Shown in pieces: positions 1-6,482 of a stretch of 48,479 bases of DNA. Made by a program: the position numbers and the translations under genes. Source of the DNA: Vibrio lentus. Its GTDB lineage: Bacteria > Pseudomonadota > Gammaproteobacteria > Enterobacterales > Vibrionaceae. Where the stretch lies: contig NZ_MCZK01000177.1 in NCBI RefSeq assembly GCF_002875945.1, positions 1 through 48,479 of the forward strand, read 5' to 3'. The notes beneath the pieces are model-generated. The model saw nothing but the letters and a program-made list of their open reading frames with translations. It ran no database searches and was not told the origin of the DNA. Within the stretch, counting starts at the first letter, position 1. Every line of letters starts with the position of its first letter.

Positions 1-269
1 TGAATTACGCAACAAAGCCTATCTCTACTTCTCAACCCATAGTAACTACGATCACCAAGCGACAACCAATTACTTCCTTTATTCGTAAATGGATTATTTG
101 GGTAGCCATAAAAACAACTCGTAAAAATCTTACCATCGTTGTAAGTCGTTGAATAATAGTAAATATTATACTTATTTCCTTTGATTTGTTTGATCTGTGT
201 ATGTGTCTTCGCAGTTGAAAAAAACGCTGTGAAACAACACAAAATCAAAGTTATTATTTTAATCTTCAT
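1..269 (-). CDS. Secreted hypothetical protein, C-terminus beyond window
   Basis: This reading frame starts at an ATG at 269 and stays open to the left edge, giving 89 complete codons. It begins MKIKIITLILCCFTAFFSTA, a typical signal peptide (basic start, hydrophobic core, small residues before the likely cleavage site). An AAGGAA ribosome binding site lies about 9 bases upstream. The mature part is rich in Tyr, Asn and Ser with scattered Cys, so an exported, possibly disulfide-bonded protein is likely. I do not recognise the family. It lies inside the AT-rich integrated element and is transcribed leftward, away from the 283-residue gene. The + strand frame over 181-390 is only its shadow. 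Confidence 0.6.
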   Translation of the reverse strand, partial: MKIKIITLILCCFTAFFSTAKTHTQIKQIKGNKYNIYYYSTTYNDGKIFTSCFYGYPNNPFTNKGSNWLSLGDRSYYGLRSRDRLCCVI

Positions 270-485
270 TATCTCTAATTCCTTTTTCTCTTTATTATTT
301 ATATATCACAACTTTGATATTAATAAACCTTACCGTATGCAACCCCCAACCGACAAATCCAATACTTATTTTTTATTTCTCTTATTTTAAAATAAAAAAC
401 AATTAGACAAACCCAATATTTTTATTTGACAAGTTAAAAATTAAATGGTAATTAAATAATTAAGATCAAATAAGAGAGGTTCGAA

Positions 486-1337
486 GTGAATTATGAAATA
501 AAAGATAACAAAATACATTTTAATCAGACAAAAACAGAAATTAGACGTTTGTATAAAATTAACGTTTTTGATATGAGAGAAATTACAAATGAACTTACTG
601 ACAGAGTTTGTAACTCATATTTACAAGACTTGGAAGACGTAAAAAAGACAGTTTCTGATAATAAAATCAAATATTCAAACATTAAAACAAATAATTGTTG
701 CATATCTAGTTTCTCAATTTTCGAAGATAATCAAGAAAATATTGAAAACTATTTAACATATAAAAACTTTATTAAAGAATTAGAAATTAAAGCTATTCCG
801 TATTATTCATTTGGCTGGCGATTTGGAAAACTTGGAATTAAGAAATTGAGGGATTTTTCAATGCCAGAAAAACCGCTATTTCTGGACACTAAAAAGCTTT
901 CTTTAAACAGTCGTCAACGTCTTAAAAAACTAACGAATAACAAAGAGTTTAAAAAATCTTTTAAAGATCATTTTGACGGTTTGACTATCAATAATCGTGA
1001 GTTTTCAGACATTATCACAGAAGTTTTAGCGACTTGTGGAAACAAAATTTTTACTAAAAATGAGTTTCGTGTTGATACTGAAAAGTATTTGATTGCTGAC
1101 GGAAAGCGATACAGTTACTTTAATTCTCGCTTTACTGCTCTTAAAAATGAAGCTCAAATAACATTGACTGAAACGTTTGTAGAACCGCCAAAACGACTAG
1201 GAAAGCGTGATTTTACAGTAAGTTACAACATCAACAACAATACTTATTCAAAGATAGTAACGCTTGATTTCTACGGTTACGACGAAGCAGATTTTGAAGA
1301 AATTAATGATATGTTTGACTTGTATACGTCTATGTAA
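486..1337 (+). CDS. Hypothetical 283-residue protein of the integrated element
   Basis: The gene starts with GTG at 486; a GAGAGG ribosome binding site ends about 7 bases before it, and no in-frame ATG lies nearby. The protein is soluble, Lys/Asn-rich and predicted mixed helix and strand, with no signal peptide, membrane segment or recognisable catalytic motif. Residues about 135-180 are strongly basic (KKLSLNSRQRLKKL), which would suit nucleic-acid binding. The C-terminal tail is acidic (DEADFEEINDMFD). It is flanked on both sides by the repeated GTTGGATTTGTC motif and followed by a terminator, so a replication or regulatory protein of the element is a reasonable guess, but only a guess. Codon use is AT-biased, unlike the chromosomal genes to the right. 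Confidence 0.6.
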   Translation: MNYEIKDNKIHFNQTKTEIRRLYKINVFDMREITNELTDRVCNSYLQDLEDVKKTVSDNKIKYSNIKTNNCCISSFSIFEDNQENIENYLTYKNFIKELEIKAIPYYSFGWRFGKLGIKKLRDFSMPEKPLFLDTKKLSLNSRQRLKKLTNNKEFKKSFKDHFDGLTINNREFSDIITEVLATCGNKIFTKNEFRVDTEKYLIADGKRYSYFNSRFTALKNEAQITLTETFVEPPKRLGKRDFTVSYNINNNTYSKIVTLDFYGYDEADFEEINDMFDLYTSM

Positions 1338-1360
1338 TCCATTGATTTTAATTAATTTTT

Positions 1361-1384
1361 AACGCTCAATAGGGCGTTTTTTTT
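1361..1384 (+). terminator. Terminator of the 283-residue gene
   Basis: A 7-bp stem, AACGCTC/GGGCGTT (one G-T pair), with an AATA loop and eight following T residues, 23 bases after the stop codon. Confidence 0.8.
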
Positions 1385-1387
1385 CAT

Positions 1388-1564
1388 TTAAATAAAAGGA
1401 TTTTTAATCAAAAGTTGGACAAATCCAACTTTTTTAAGCTCTGAATAGTTTGGCATTGTTTGCGATAAATCTAACAATTTTTCTTTCATGGACTCAACCG
1501 ACAAATCCAACAGTTTTGATATTTCGATAGTTTTGAAAGTGTCGTTATGTAAATTACCATATAA
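1388..1564 (-). pseudogene. Possible remnant of a leftward gene (58 codons, no start)
   Basis: A minus-strand frame is open from just after a stop at 1565-1567 to TAA at 1388-1390, but has no ATG, GTG or TTG near its beginning. The translation looks protein-like: IEISKLLDLSVESMKEKLLDL, followed by a segment ending QLLIKNPFI, resembling a helix-turn-helix end. Two copies of the element's repeat motif fall in it and encode KLLDLS-type strings. It may be a decayed regulator gene, or the open frame may be chance in a repeat-bearing region. Confidence 0.25.
1410..1435 (+). terminator. Perfect 10-bp hairpin with T-run
   Basis: AAAAGTTGGA, loop CAAA, TCCAACTTTT and more T. It has terminator form, but its arms are two overlapping copies of the element's repeat motif, so it could equally be a protein-binding site. 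Confidence 0.45.
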
Positions 1565-1566
1565 TT

Positions 1567-2230
1567 AGAAATATAGATAATGTGTAAATATAACAACCTA
1601 ACACATTAAATCTATTCAAGTGTATATTTTAGCAACTCAAAACCTAAAAAAGCCCTAGAAATAAGGATTTTTTAATTTCACTTTTTACACTTTTCTTTTT
1701 TAGTGATTATATGCAATCTTTTTGATAGAAAAACCAACCGTTTGATTTTTTCAATTTTGACAGTTTAGGGGTACACCCTAATTTTTACCGCAACACTTCA
1801 ACAACTCAACTTTTCATATTTACAACACCAAAAACCTTGATATGTAGGGATTTATCCGCCTTGTGCGTTGTTGCTGCTTGTCTCGTTTCTTTGTTGTGTC
1901 TATCGTTTTTTGAAAATTAAAACTCAATCAAAACCTAGCTTTGTTTAAATCTCTTAATTGCAATTATCAACTAAGAACATCATCAAAATCATAAACTTAC
2001 CAAAATAAGACTTAAACCACCATTTTCAAATAAAACACTTAAAAATTGCAATATCACTTTTAATCAAGAAAATGTTGGATTTGTCCAATTGATCGATAAT
2101 CAAAACTGTTGGATTTGTCCGTTTGTAACGTAACCCGACACATACAGCACTTTTTTTAAAATGCCTTACATATCGGGCTTTTTTCAGAACAGGAGAAAAC
2201 TTGTTTTCGACTTAAACGACTCTGCACAAA
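1567..2230. other. Non-coding stretch of the element
   Basis: No plausible gene is seen. It holds a short hairpin TTAGGG-GTACA-CCCTAA followed by five T at 1765-1786, two motif copies at 2074 and 2108, and many short A/T tracts. Such stretches in integrated elements often hold an origin or regulatory region, but nothing here proves one. Confidence 0.4.
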
Positions 2231-3556
2231 TCACGCATCGAAATTGTCAATAAGATTATCAATAACCTTGCGTTTTTCCGCTTGTGTCTTTTCCAGTCTT
2301 TCCCCATTTTCAAACATTATTTTGTCTCTTAAAAGGGCTTTTCTAGCTTCTGGCGTAAGAACTGTAATGTGTGAATAGTGTCTCTCGATCATTGTGCCGC
2401 TAGTTCCTGCATTTTCAGCGATTAACGGGATTGGAACGTTGTTCTCAAGTGCTATTGTGATATAGCTATGACGTAAACTGTAAAGCGTTAAATCCTTTGA
2501 TTTTGATAGTGTTTTTGTCTCTTTCAACTCGTCAATCCACTTCTTAAAAATCTTTGGATATGTGGGTTTTTGGCTGAAATTGGTTGAAAAAATTGTTACT
2601 CCTGCTTTGTTGTTTTTCAAGAACAACACCGCTTCTTTTTTCGTGAATTTTTGCGCCAATTTCGGGAACTTCAAAGCAACAACTGAATGGATAGTTTCTT
2701 CTGCGAAATGGTCAAGAATGACGTTTCTATTATTTCTTGTGTAGTTCTTCGTTTTCCCTTCTCGAACGGTGCAATACAGATCCCCAAAATCTGAAAAGTT
2801 CAAGTCTCCCCAAGTTATGCCAAGAGCTTCAGATCCAGCCCGAACGCCCGAATAAAAAAGAAATGACGAGTAAAGAATTGCCATTCTCTGAGTGTGTTGT
2901 CCTTTTCCGTGTGCGTTTCTGCATTCGTTTATAGCGTGGACTACTACTTTCGAAAACTCTGAGTATGTGAAATGATCTTTTCTGCTTTCGGGTTTCTTAC
3001 TTGGCTTGATTTTTTTCAAGTCAACAACGTCATTTTTAGTAATGAGTTTTTTCTCTACGCTTCGATCAAAAATCTCATTAAAACAATACTTTGTAACTCG
3101 TAGTTGAGTAGTTGAAAACGGTTGATTTTCTTCAAAATAAGCACGGATTAAAGGCATTTCAAGACCTGACGGATTCAAGTCTTCTTTGTAAAATTGCTTG
3201 ATACGTTTAAAGATTCTTATGTGTGTTTCGTGTTTTTTCTCTTTTCCGTCAATTTTTAAAGCATCTTGATTTTTTTCGTGGACTTTGATCAGTTCATCAA
3301 TGATTTTGTGAACTGTTGATTTTTGCTTTGGTTGGCGGATTTTTTCGCCACGGCTTAAAAGCATTTTATTGAAGTAATATTCTTCCATTGCTTTTTCTAC
3401 CGCTTCGTCATAATCGTCAGTTCTTAGCGAAAACTGAAGAGGTTTTTGGTTTGGAAACTTTAAGTAAATACCATAATTTTTTGACTGTGGAACTTTTCGA
3501 ATTGCTAACCCGTCTTTGAGCTTGTGATACTCGCTTTTTTGTCCATTTTTAGCCAT
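2231..3556 (-). CDS. Tyrosine recombinase (integrase) of the element
   Basis: This site-specific recombinase would catalyse integration and excision at the neighbouring tRNA-Ser. The catalytic domain shows Arg239 in GVRAGSEALGI, the second Arg362 in LYSLRHSYIT and the nucleophile Tyr394 in IERHYSHI. The usual HxxR histidine is Tyr here, a substitution found in some members. The N-terminal part, about residues 1-200, should hold the arm-binding and core-binding domains. I chose the ATG at 3556 (MAKNGQKSEYHK; 441 residues) because AAGGTG lies 6 bases upstream; an upstream frame to 3649 would add 31 residues without a site and run close to the att sequence. The gene points away from the adjoining tRNA fragment at 3655, the standard layout for tRNA-targeting integrases. 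Confidence 0.92.
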   Translation of the reverse strand: MAKNGQKSEYHKLKDGLAIRKVPQSKNYGIYLKFPNQKPLQFSLRTDDYDEAVEKAMEEYYFNKMLLSRGEKIRQPKQKSTVHKIIDELIKVHEKNQDALKIDGKEKKHETHIRIFKRIKQFYKEDLNPSGLEMPLIRAYFEENQPFSTTQLRVTKYCFNEIFDRSVEKKLITKNDVVDLKKIKPSKKPESRKDHFTYSEFSKVVVHAINECRNAHGKGQHTQRMAILYSSFLFYSGVRAGSEALGITWGDLNFSDFGDLYCTVREGKTKNYTRNNRNVILDHFAEETIHSVVALKFPKLAQKFTKKEAVLFLKNNKAGVTIFSTNFSQKPTYPKIFKKWIDELKETKTLSKSKDLTLYSLRHSYITIALENNVPIPLIAENAGTSGTMIERHYSHITVLTPEARKALLRDKIMFENGERLEKTQAEKRKVIDNLIDNFDA

Positions 3557-3654
3557 TTTTAACACCTTGATTTGTTTAGTTTTGTGTTTACACGACTTGA
3601 TAAAAAGCGGTAACGCATTGAAAAATAATACATAACAACACTTAAACAATCAAA

Positions 3655-3713
3655 CTTGAAAACCGGCAACCGTTAATAGCGGTTCTAGGGTTCAAATCCC
3701 TATCCCTCCACCA
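3655..3713 (+). other. attR: 3' fragment of tRNA-Ser(UGA)
   Basis: Bases 3655-3713 equal the tRNA-Ser gene at 6359-6417 from the anticodon loop to CCA, with no 5' half: upstream the match stops abruptly at the C of CTTGAAAA. The following terminator is also shared, so identity runs 97 bp to 3751. Such a fragment beside an integrase is what integration into the 3' part of a tRNA leaves at the distal end. The reconstituted tRNA (attL) should lie left of this window. Identity starting in the anticodon loop places the likely strand exchange there. Confidence 0.85.
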
Positions 3714-3722
3714 CATTAAAGA

Positions 3723-3750
3723 AAGCCGCTGAGAAATCAGCGGCTTTTTT
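3723..3750 (+). terminator. Terminator downstream of the tRNA-Ser fragment
   Basis: Stem AAGCCGCTGA, loop GAAA, TCAGCGGCTT plus T-run. It is identical to the terminator after the intact tRNA-Ser at 6427. Confidence 0.85.
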
Positions 3751-3758
3751 GCATCTGA

Positions 3759-4110
3759 CGTACAATCAATCGCGCCTAAGATCTAATCTTTCACAATCCT
3801 TAGTGACCAGCCTTAGCTTACCCGATTGGTATCTGTTCCTACAACCAAACCTGTTCCTCACGACACATCTGAACACTTTAAAGCGCTGTTACTGCTCTAT
3901 TGCTGTTTGACTATCGCCAATCCTATTGAATGCATACTCCCCCGCGTTTCAGTCACCGATACAAATGTTAAACCACACCTACCTACACGCACGTTCATTG
4001 AATGTGATTGGCGAGCGATACATGCCATTTGGGTAAAGTCATTAACTGGAGGGGCAGGCTGAATTGAAGAGTCAAATTTGGTTTTTCTCAGACTCTCTCT
4101 ATGAATCCAT
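3759..4110. other. Gene-free gap between attR and the nitric-oxide locus
   Basis: A 78-codon + frame (3826-4062) begins without a ribosome binding site and has no recognisable protein character. I see no promoter, RNA or repeat that I can support. Confidence 0.5.
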
Positions 4111-4157
4111 AAAAATAAAAAATCCAGAGGCTTCATCGAAATCTCTGGATTTTTAAA
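4111..4157 (-). terminator. Terminator of the 35-residue gene
   Basis: AAATCCAGAG pairs with CTCTGGATTT around a 13-base loop. Read on the minus strand it ends in a long T-rich tract, about 25 bases after the miniprotein stop. Confidence 0.75.
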
Positions 4158-4179
4158 TTTGGCTTGAGCGCTGCTTAAA

Positions 4180-4287
4180 TTAAGCGTTTTCTTGCTTAGT
4201 CTCTTGCTGCTCTGCTTGTTTCTTTTGTTCAGCTTCATTTGCTTGTTCTTCGTGGTTTGAACCACCACATCCGCCACAACAGCTCAT
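4180..4287 (-). CDS. Cys/Gly-rich miniprotein, 35 residues, NsrR regulon
   Basis: ATG at 4287 follows an AGAGAG site at 7 bases; a second ATG two codons earlier is too close to that site. The protein starts MSCCGGCGGSN, then becomes a charged Glu/Gln/Lys tail ending ETKQENA. Three clustered Cys among Gly residues could bind a metal or be nitrosylated, but no enzyme family fits. A near-perfect NsrR-type operator lies 53 bases upstream and a terminator follows, so it is its own transcription unit next to nnrS. Role in nitric-oxide response is inferred from the operator and neighbours only. Confidence 0.75.
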   Translation of the reverse strand: MSCCGGCGGSNHEEQANEAEQKKQAEQQETKQENA

Positions 4288-4331
4288 AATCATGCTCTCT
4301 TTGGTTGTATTTAAGTAACTCAATAAGGACA

Positions 4332-4370
4332 TAATATTAAAGATGCATTTTAAATGCAACTTTAATATTA
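4332..4370. promoter_or_regulatory. NsrR-type operator inside a 39-bp palindrome
   Basis: The central 23 bp (4340-4362) read AAGATGCATTT-T-AAATGCAACTT, fitting the known NsrR pattern AAGATGCATTT-N-AAATGCATCTT with one change. The symmetry extends to arms of 19 bp with a single mismatch. It lies between the nnrS stop and the miniprotein start, so it most likely controls the miniprotein. Confidence 0.8.
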
Positions 4371-4401
4371 GTCGAATTTCCCACTTGTTATCATGGAGTA
4401 T

Positions 4402-5592
4402 TTAAGCTTTTGGTTTTATTAGAATTGGTAAGTACAACACAACGAAACAACTGTATGCAGCAACCCACAGAGCACTGGATAAGGTAATGATATAGACAAT
4501 ATTATGGGTAAAGTACCCGCCAAACACTCGCACAATAAAGGCAAAGACAATGGCGATTAACGCCGCGGTCATTATTTTGCCAATCGCGATAGTTCGACCG
4601 GTGTGTCCTAGCGACACACGTGAGATCATTGATAAGATCATCACTCCCATTCCACCCACAGTTAGCGCATGAATCGCTTGTGATTGCGTGACCAATGGCG
4701 AAATGATCGAAACGCCAAATAAAATAAGCCCTAACGAAATTGCCCAATAGCTTAAATGTAAAGTCCACACGAGGGGTGTCTTGAATGCTACCCATATCTT
4801 CCACCTTACCGCCCTAAACGCGTTTGCCAAGCCACTGACAATAAACACGGTAGCAACGATGCCTTGTGCAACGGGAAGTATCTGAAAGCTCAACACAACA
4901 GCGAGAATCGTGCTGACTATGCTCAGCTTTTCAAGCCATGGTAATGCTGGAGTTCGTGGCGTCTGTGTGCCATTAGCGGTAAACATAGGAAAGACTCGTC
5001 CACCCATAATGCACATGACTAGGGTCACCAACAGCACCATGCCTGTACTCGCTTGTGAAATTAAGACTGGCTGCTGAAATAGAACGCCATAGTGCATTGC
5101 GGCATTGGCAAAAGTCATTAGCAACAAAATGGGAACGAACAACAGGTTTCGCCAAAGTTTTACACTGACAATATTGTGAGCAAGAGAAATCATTGCGATA
5201 GGTAAAAACAGCAAATCAATTCCAGCCACCAACCAAGGGCTTAACACATCCGGCAAGAACATCGCTACTCTCGCGCAAAGCCAGATAGCCAGAAGTAACA
5301 TTAACCCGCGCCCGTTAATACTGCGGACACCTGTCCAGTTCTGTACTGCCGTCAGCAAGAAGCCCACCACGACAGTGGCAGCAAAGCCAAATAACATTTC
5401 ATGAATGTGCCACCACATTGCTCCGCCATAAACATTCAGGGTTGCGCTGCCATTCCAAAACGCGGCCCACCCGACTAACGCTGCAATACTAAAAAGTGAC
5501 GCAAACAAGAAAAACGGTCGAAACGCGAGTTCAAAAAATGCTGTCATTGAGACGCCATTATTGGGGTTTGCATTTAAATCTTTCATCATCAT
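4402..5592 (-). CDS. nnrS: NnrS family membrane protein
   Basis: A polytopic inner-membrane haem/copper protein family linked to protection against nitric oxide. The 396 residues hold about twelve hydrophobic segments. The N-terminal FFELAFRPFFLFASLF and the following WWHIHEMLFGF histidine segment are hallmarks of NnrS. It starts 22 bases after the nsrR stop and so forms an nsrR-nnrS operon under the NsrR operator at 6079. Three consecutive ATG codons make the exact start uncertain by two residues; I used the first. Confidence 0.9.
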   Translation of the reverse strand: MMMKDLNANPNNGVSMTAFFELAFRPFFLFASLFSIAALVGWAAFWNGSATLNVYGGAMWWHIHEMLFGFAATVVVGFLLTAVQNWTGVRSINGRGLMLLLAIWLCARVAMFLPDVLSPWLVAGIDLLFLPIAMISLAHNIVSVKLWRNLLFVPILLLMTFANAAMHYGVLFQQPVLISQASTGMVLLVTLVMCIMGGRVFPMFTANGTQTPRTPALPWLEKLSIVSTILAVVLSFQILPVAQGIVATVFIVSGLANAFRAVRWKIWVAFKTPLVWTLHLSYWAISLGLILFGVSIISPLVTQSQAIHALTVGGMGVMILSMISRVSLGHTGRTIAIGKIMTAALIAIVFAFIVRVFGGYFTHNIVYIITLSSALWVAAYSCFVVLYLPILIKPKA

Positions 5593-5614
5593 AAACCTAG
5601 TGAGTTAACCAAAA

Positions 5615-6058
5615 TTAAATAACTTCAACCGCCAAGATTTGTCCTAGCTTGTAGCTGTGCTCTTCGCCTAGGAGATCTTGTAAGCTATAAGCGTCTAAGC
5701 TTTTGTAAAAACACTCTTGAGCTTCAGCAAAGATAGTTTTCAATTGGCAATTTGGCGTAATGACACAGCGGTTATCCTCGCCAAAGCATTCAACTAAGTT
5801 ACGTTTATCTTCTAATTCTCGAACTAACGTACCAATATTGATCTGACTTGGCGGGCAACTCAGTTTCAAGCCACCATTTTTGCCGCGGGTAGCGATCAAA
5901 TGCCCCTTAAGGTTGAGCTGTTGAACAATCTTCATTAAATGGTTTTTAGAAATACCATAGCTGTTAGCAATGTCGCCGATGGTGCTAAGAGATTGGTTGT
6001 TGATCGCTAGATAAATCAGAACTCGCAGGGAGTAATCAGTGTAACGTGTGATATGCAT
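5615..6058 (-). CDS. nsrR: Nitric-oxide-sensing repressor NsrR (Rrf2 family)
   Basis: A [2Fe-2S] or [4Fe-4S] winged-helix repressor that loses DNA binding when its cluster reacts with nitric oxide. The start MHITRYTDYSLRVLIYLA matches E. coli NsrR (MQLTSFTDYGLRALIYMA), so I chose the ATG at 6058 and 147 residues over the longer frame to 6118. The recognition helix region carries GISKNHLMKIV and the wing RGKNGGLKL. Cluster cysteines are Cys91, Cys98 and Cys104. The first spacing is six residues, against four in E. coli as I recall it. It lies under its own operator and upstream of nnrS. Confidence 0.94.
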   Translation of the reverse strand: MHITRYTDYSLRVLIYLAINNQSLSTIGDIANSYGISKNHLMKIVQQLNLKGHLIATRGKNGGLKLSCPPSQINIGTLVRELEDKRNLVECFGEDNRCVITPNCQLKTIFAEAQECFYKSLDAYSLQDLLGEEHSYKLGQILAVEVI

Positions 6059-6078
6059 AGTGGGATATTTCACTCTAT

Positions 6079-6101
6079 AAGATGCATTCATTATGAATCT
6101 T
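6079..6101. promoter_or_regulatory. NsrR operator of nsrR-nnrS
   Basis: AAGATGCATT-C-ATTATGAATCTT is an imperfect palindrome of NsrR type, 20 bases before the nsrR start. It implies autoregulation. Confidence 0.8.
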
Positions 6102-6287
6102 ATAATCATTAAAGGCAAGATTAACCCTAGAGGGAAATAAGAACGACACAGAAAGAAGCTAAATCTACACCTTTGCCTGCCCCCTTAACTTCGTTTATTG
6201 CATCTCTTGTATTAGATGAATTTTCACTCTAGCAATATATAAACACACAAACTTGTTCATAAAAAAAGCAGTCAGTTCATAAGGGTA

Positions 6288-6316
6288 TTTACAAGCGAAT
6301 CACACCACTATATTAT
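6288..6316 (+). promoter_or_regulatory. Promoter of tRNA-Ser
   Basis: TTTACA, 17-bp spacer, TATTAT, followed by a G/C-rich stretch just before the tRNA, typical of stable-RNA promoters. Confidence 0.7.
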
Positions 6317-6326
6317 TCGCGGCACT

Positions 6327-6417
6327 GGAGGGATGGCTGAGTGGTCGAAAGCACCGGTCTTGAAAACCGGCAACCGTTAATAGCGGTTCTAGGGTTCAAA
6401 TCCCTATCCCTCCACCA
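6327..6417 (+). tRNA. tRNA-Ser(UGA)
   Basis: The acceptor stem GGAGGGA/TCCCTCC, D-arm, anticodon stem CCGGT/ACCGG with loop CTTGAAA (anticodon TGA), a long variable arm (AACCGTTAATAGCGGTT) and T-arm GGGTTCAAATCCC all fold, and CCA is encoded at 6415-6417. The long variable arm marks a serine tRNA. The base before CCA is A, whereas E. coli serine tRNAs have G there. The 3' half is duplicated at 3655 as the attR of the element, so this gene is itself a potential target of that integrase. Confidence 0.95.
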
Positions 6418-6426
6418 CATTAAAGA

Positions 6427-6454
6427 AAGCCGCTGAGAAATCAGCGGCTTTTTT
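6427..6454 (+). terminator. Terminator of tRNA-Ser
   Basis: AAGCCGCTGA, loop GAAA, TCAGCGGCTT and T-run directly after the tRNA. Confidence 0.85.
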
Positions 6455-6482
6455 GTATCTGAAGATCACGTACCTCAACAAT

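Larger units (their letters stand above)
349..2120. repeat. Dispersed 12-bp motif GTTGGATTTGTC, both orientations
   Basis: Copies of GTTGGATTTGTC or its reverse complement occur at 352-363 (one mismatch), 1418-1429, 1500-1511, 2074-2085 and 2108-2119. Looser copies lie near 405-416 and 1463-1475. The copies at 1499-1520 and 2099-2120 match over 21 of 22 bases as an inverted pair. The copy at 1418 sits inside a hairpin. They occupy only the element's non-coding stretches on both sides of the 283-residue gene. This is the pattern of iterons or of operators for an element-encoded DNA-binding protein. Function is inferred. Confidence 0.55.

Noticed and set aside
181..390. 69-codon plus-strand hydrophobic frame
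   Set aside because: Antisense to a gene with a signal peptide and good ribosome binding site on the minus strand.
2131..2187. Long hairpin with T-run (CCCGACACAT ... ATATCGGGC) after the integrase stop
   Set aside because: The arms mispair at several positions and the T-run is on the strand opposite to the integrase transcript.
1338..2230. CRISPR array from the repeated 12-bp motif
   Set aside because: Copies are short, irregularly spaced and in both orientations; there are no uniform spacers and no cas genes.
3826..4062. 78-codon plus-strand frame after attR
   Set aside because: No ribosome binding site, no domain, and composition of random sequence.
3897..4277. 126-codon minus-strand frame over the miniprotein
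   Set aside because: It reads the miniprotein DNA in another frame and runs through its terminator; the 35-residue frame has the ribosome binding site, operator and sensible Cys-rich start.
3655..6417. The nsrR-nnrS block as a mobile element bounded by the two tRNA-Ser copies
   Set aside because: nsrR and nnrS are chromosomal genes with host-like codon use; a tRNA-targeting element would lie downstream of the intact tRNA, not upstream; no integrase lies between the copies.
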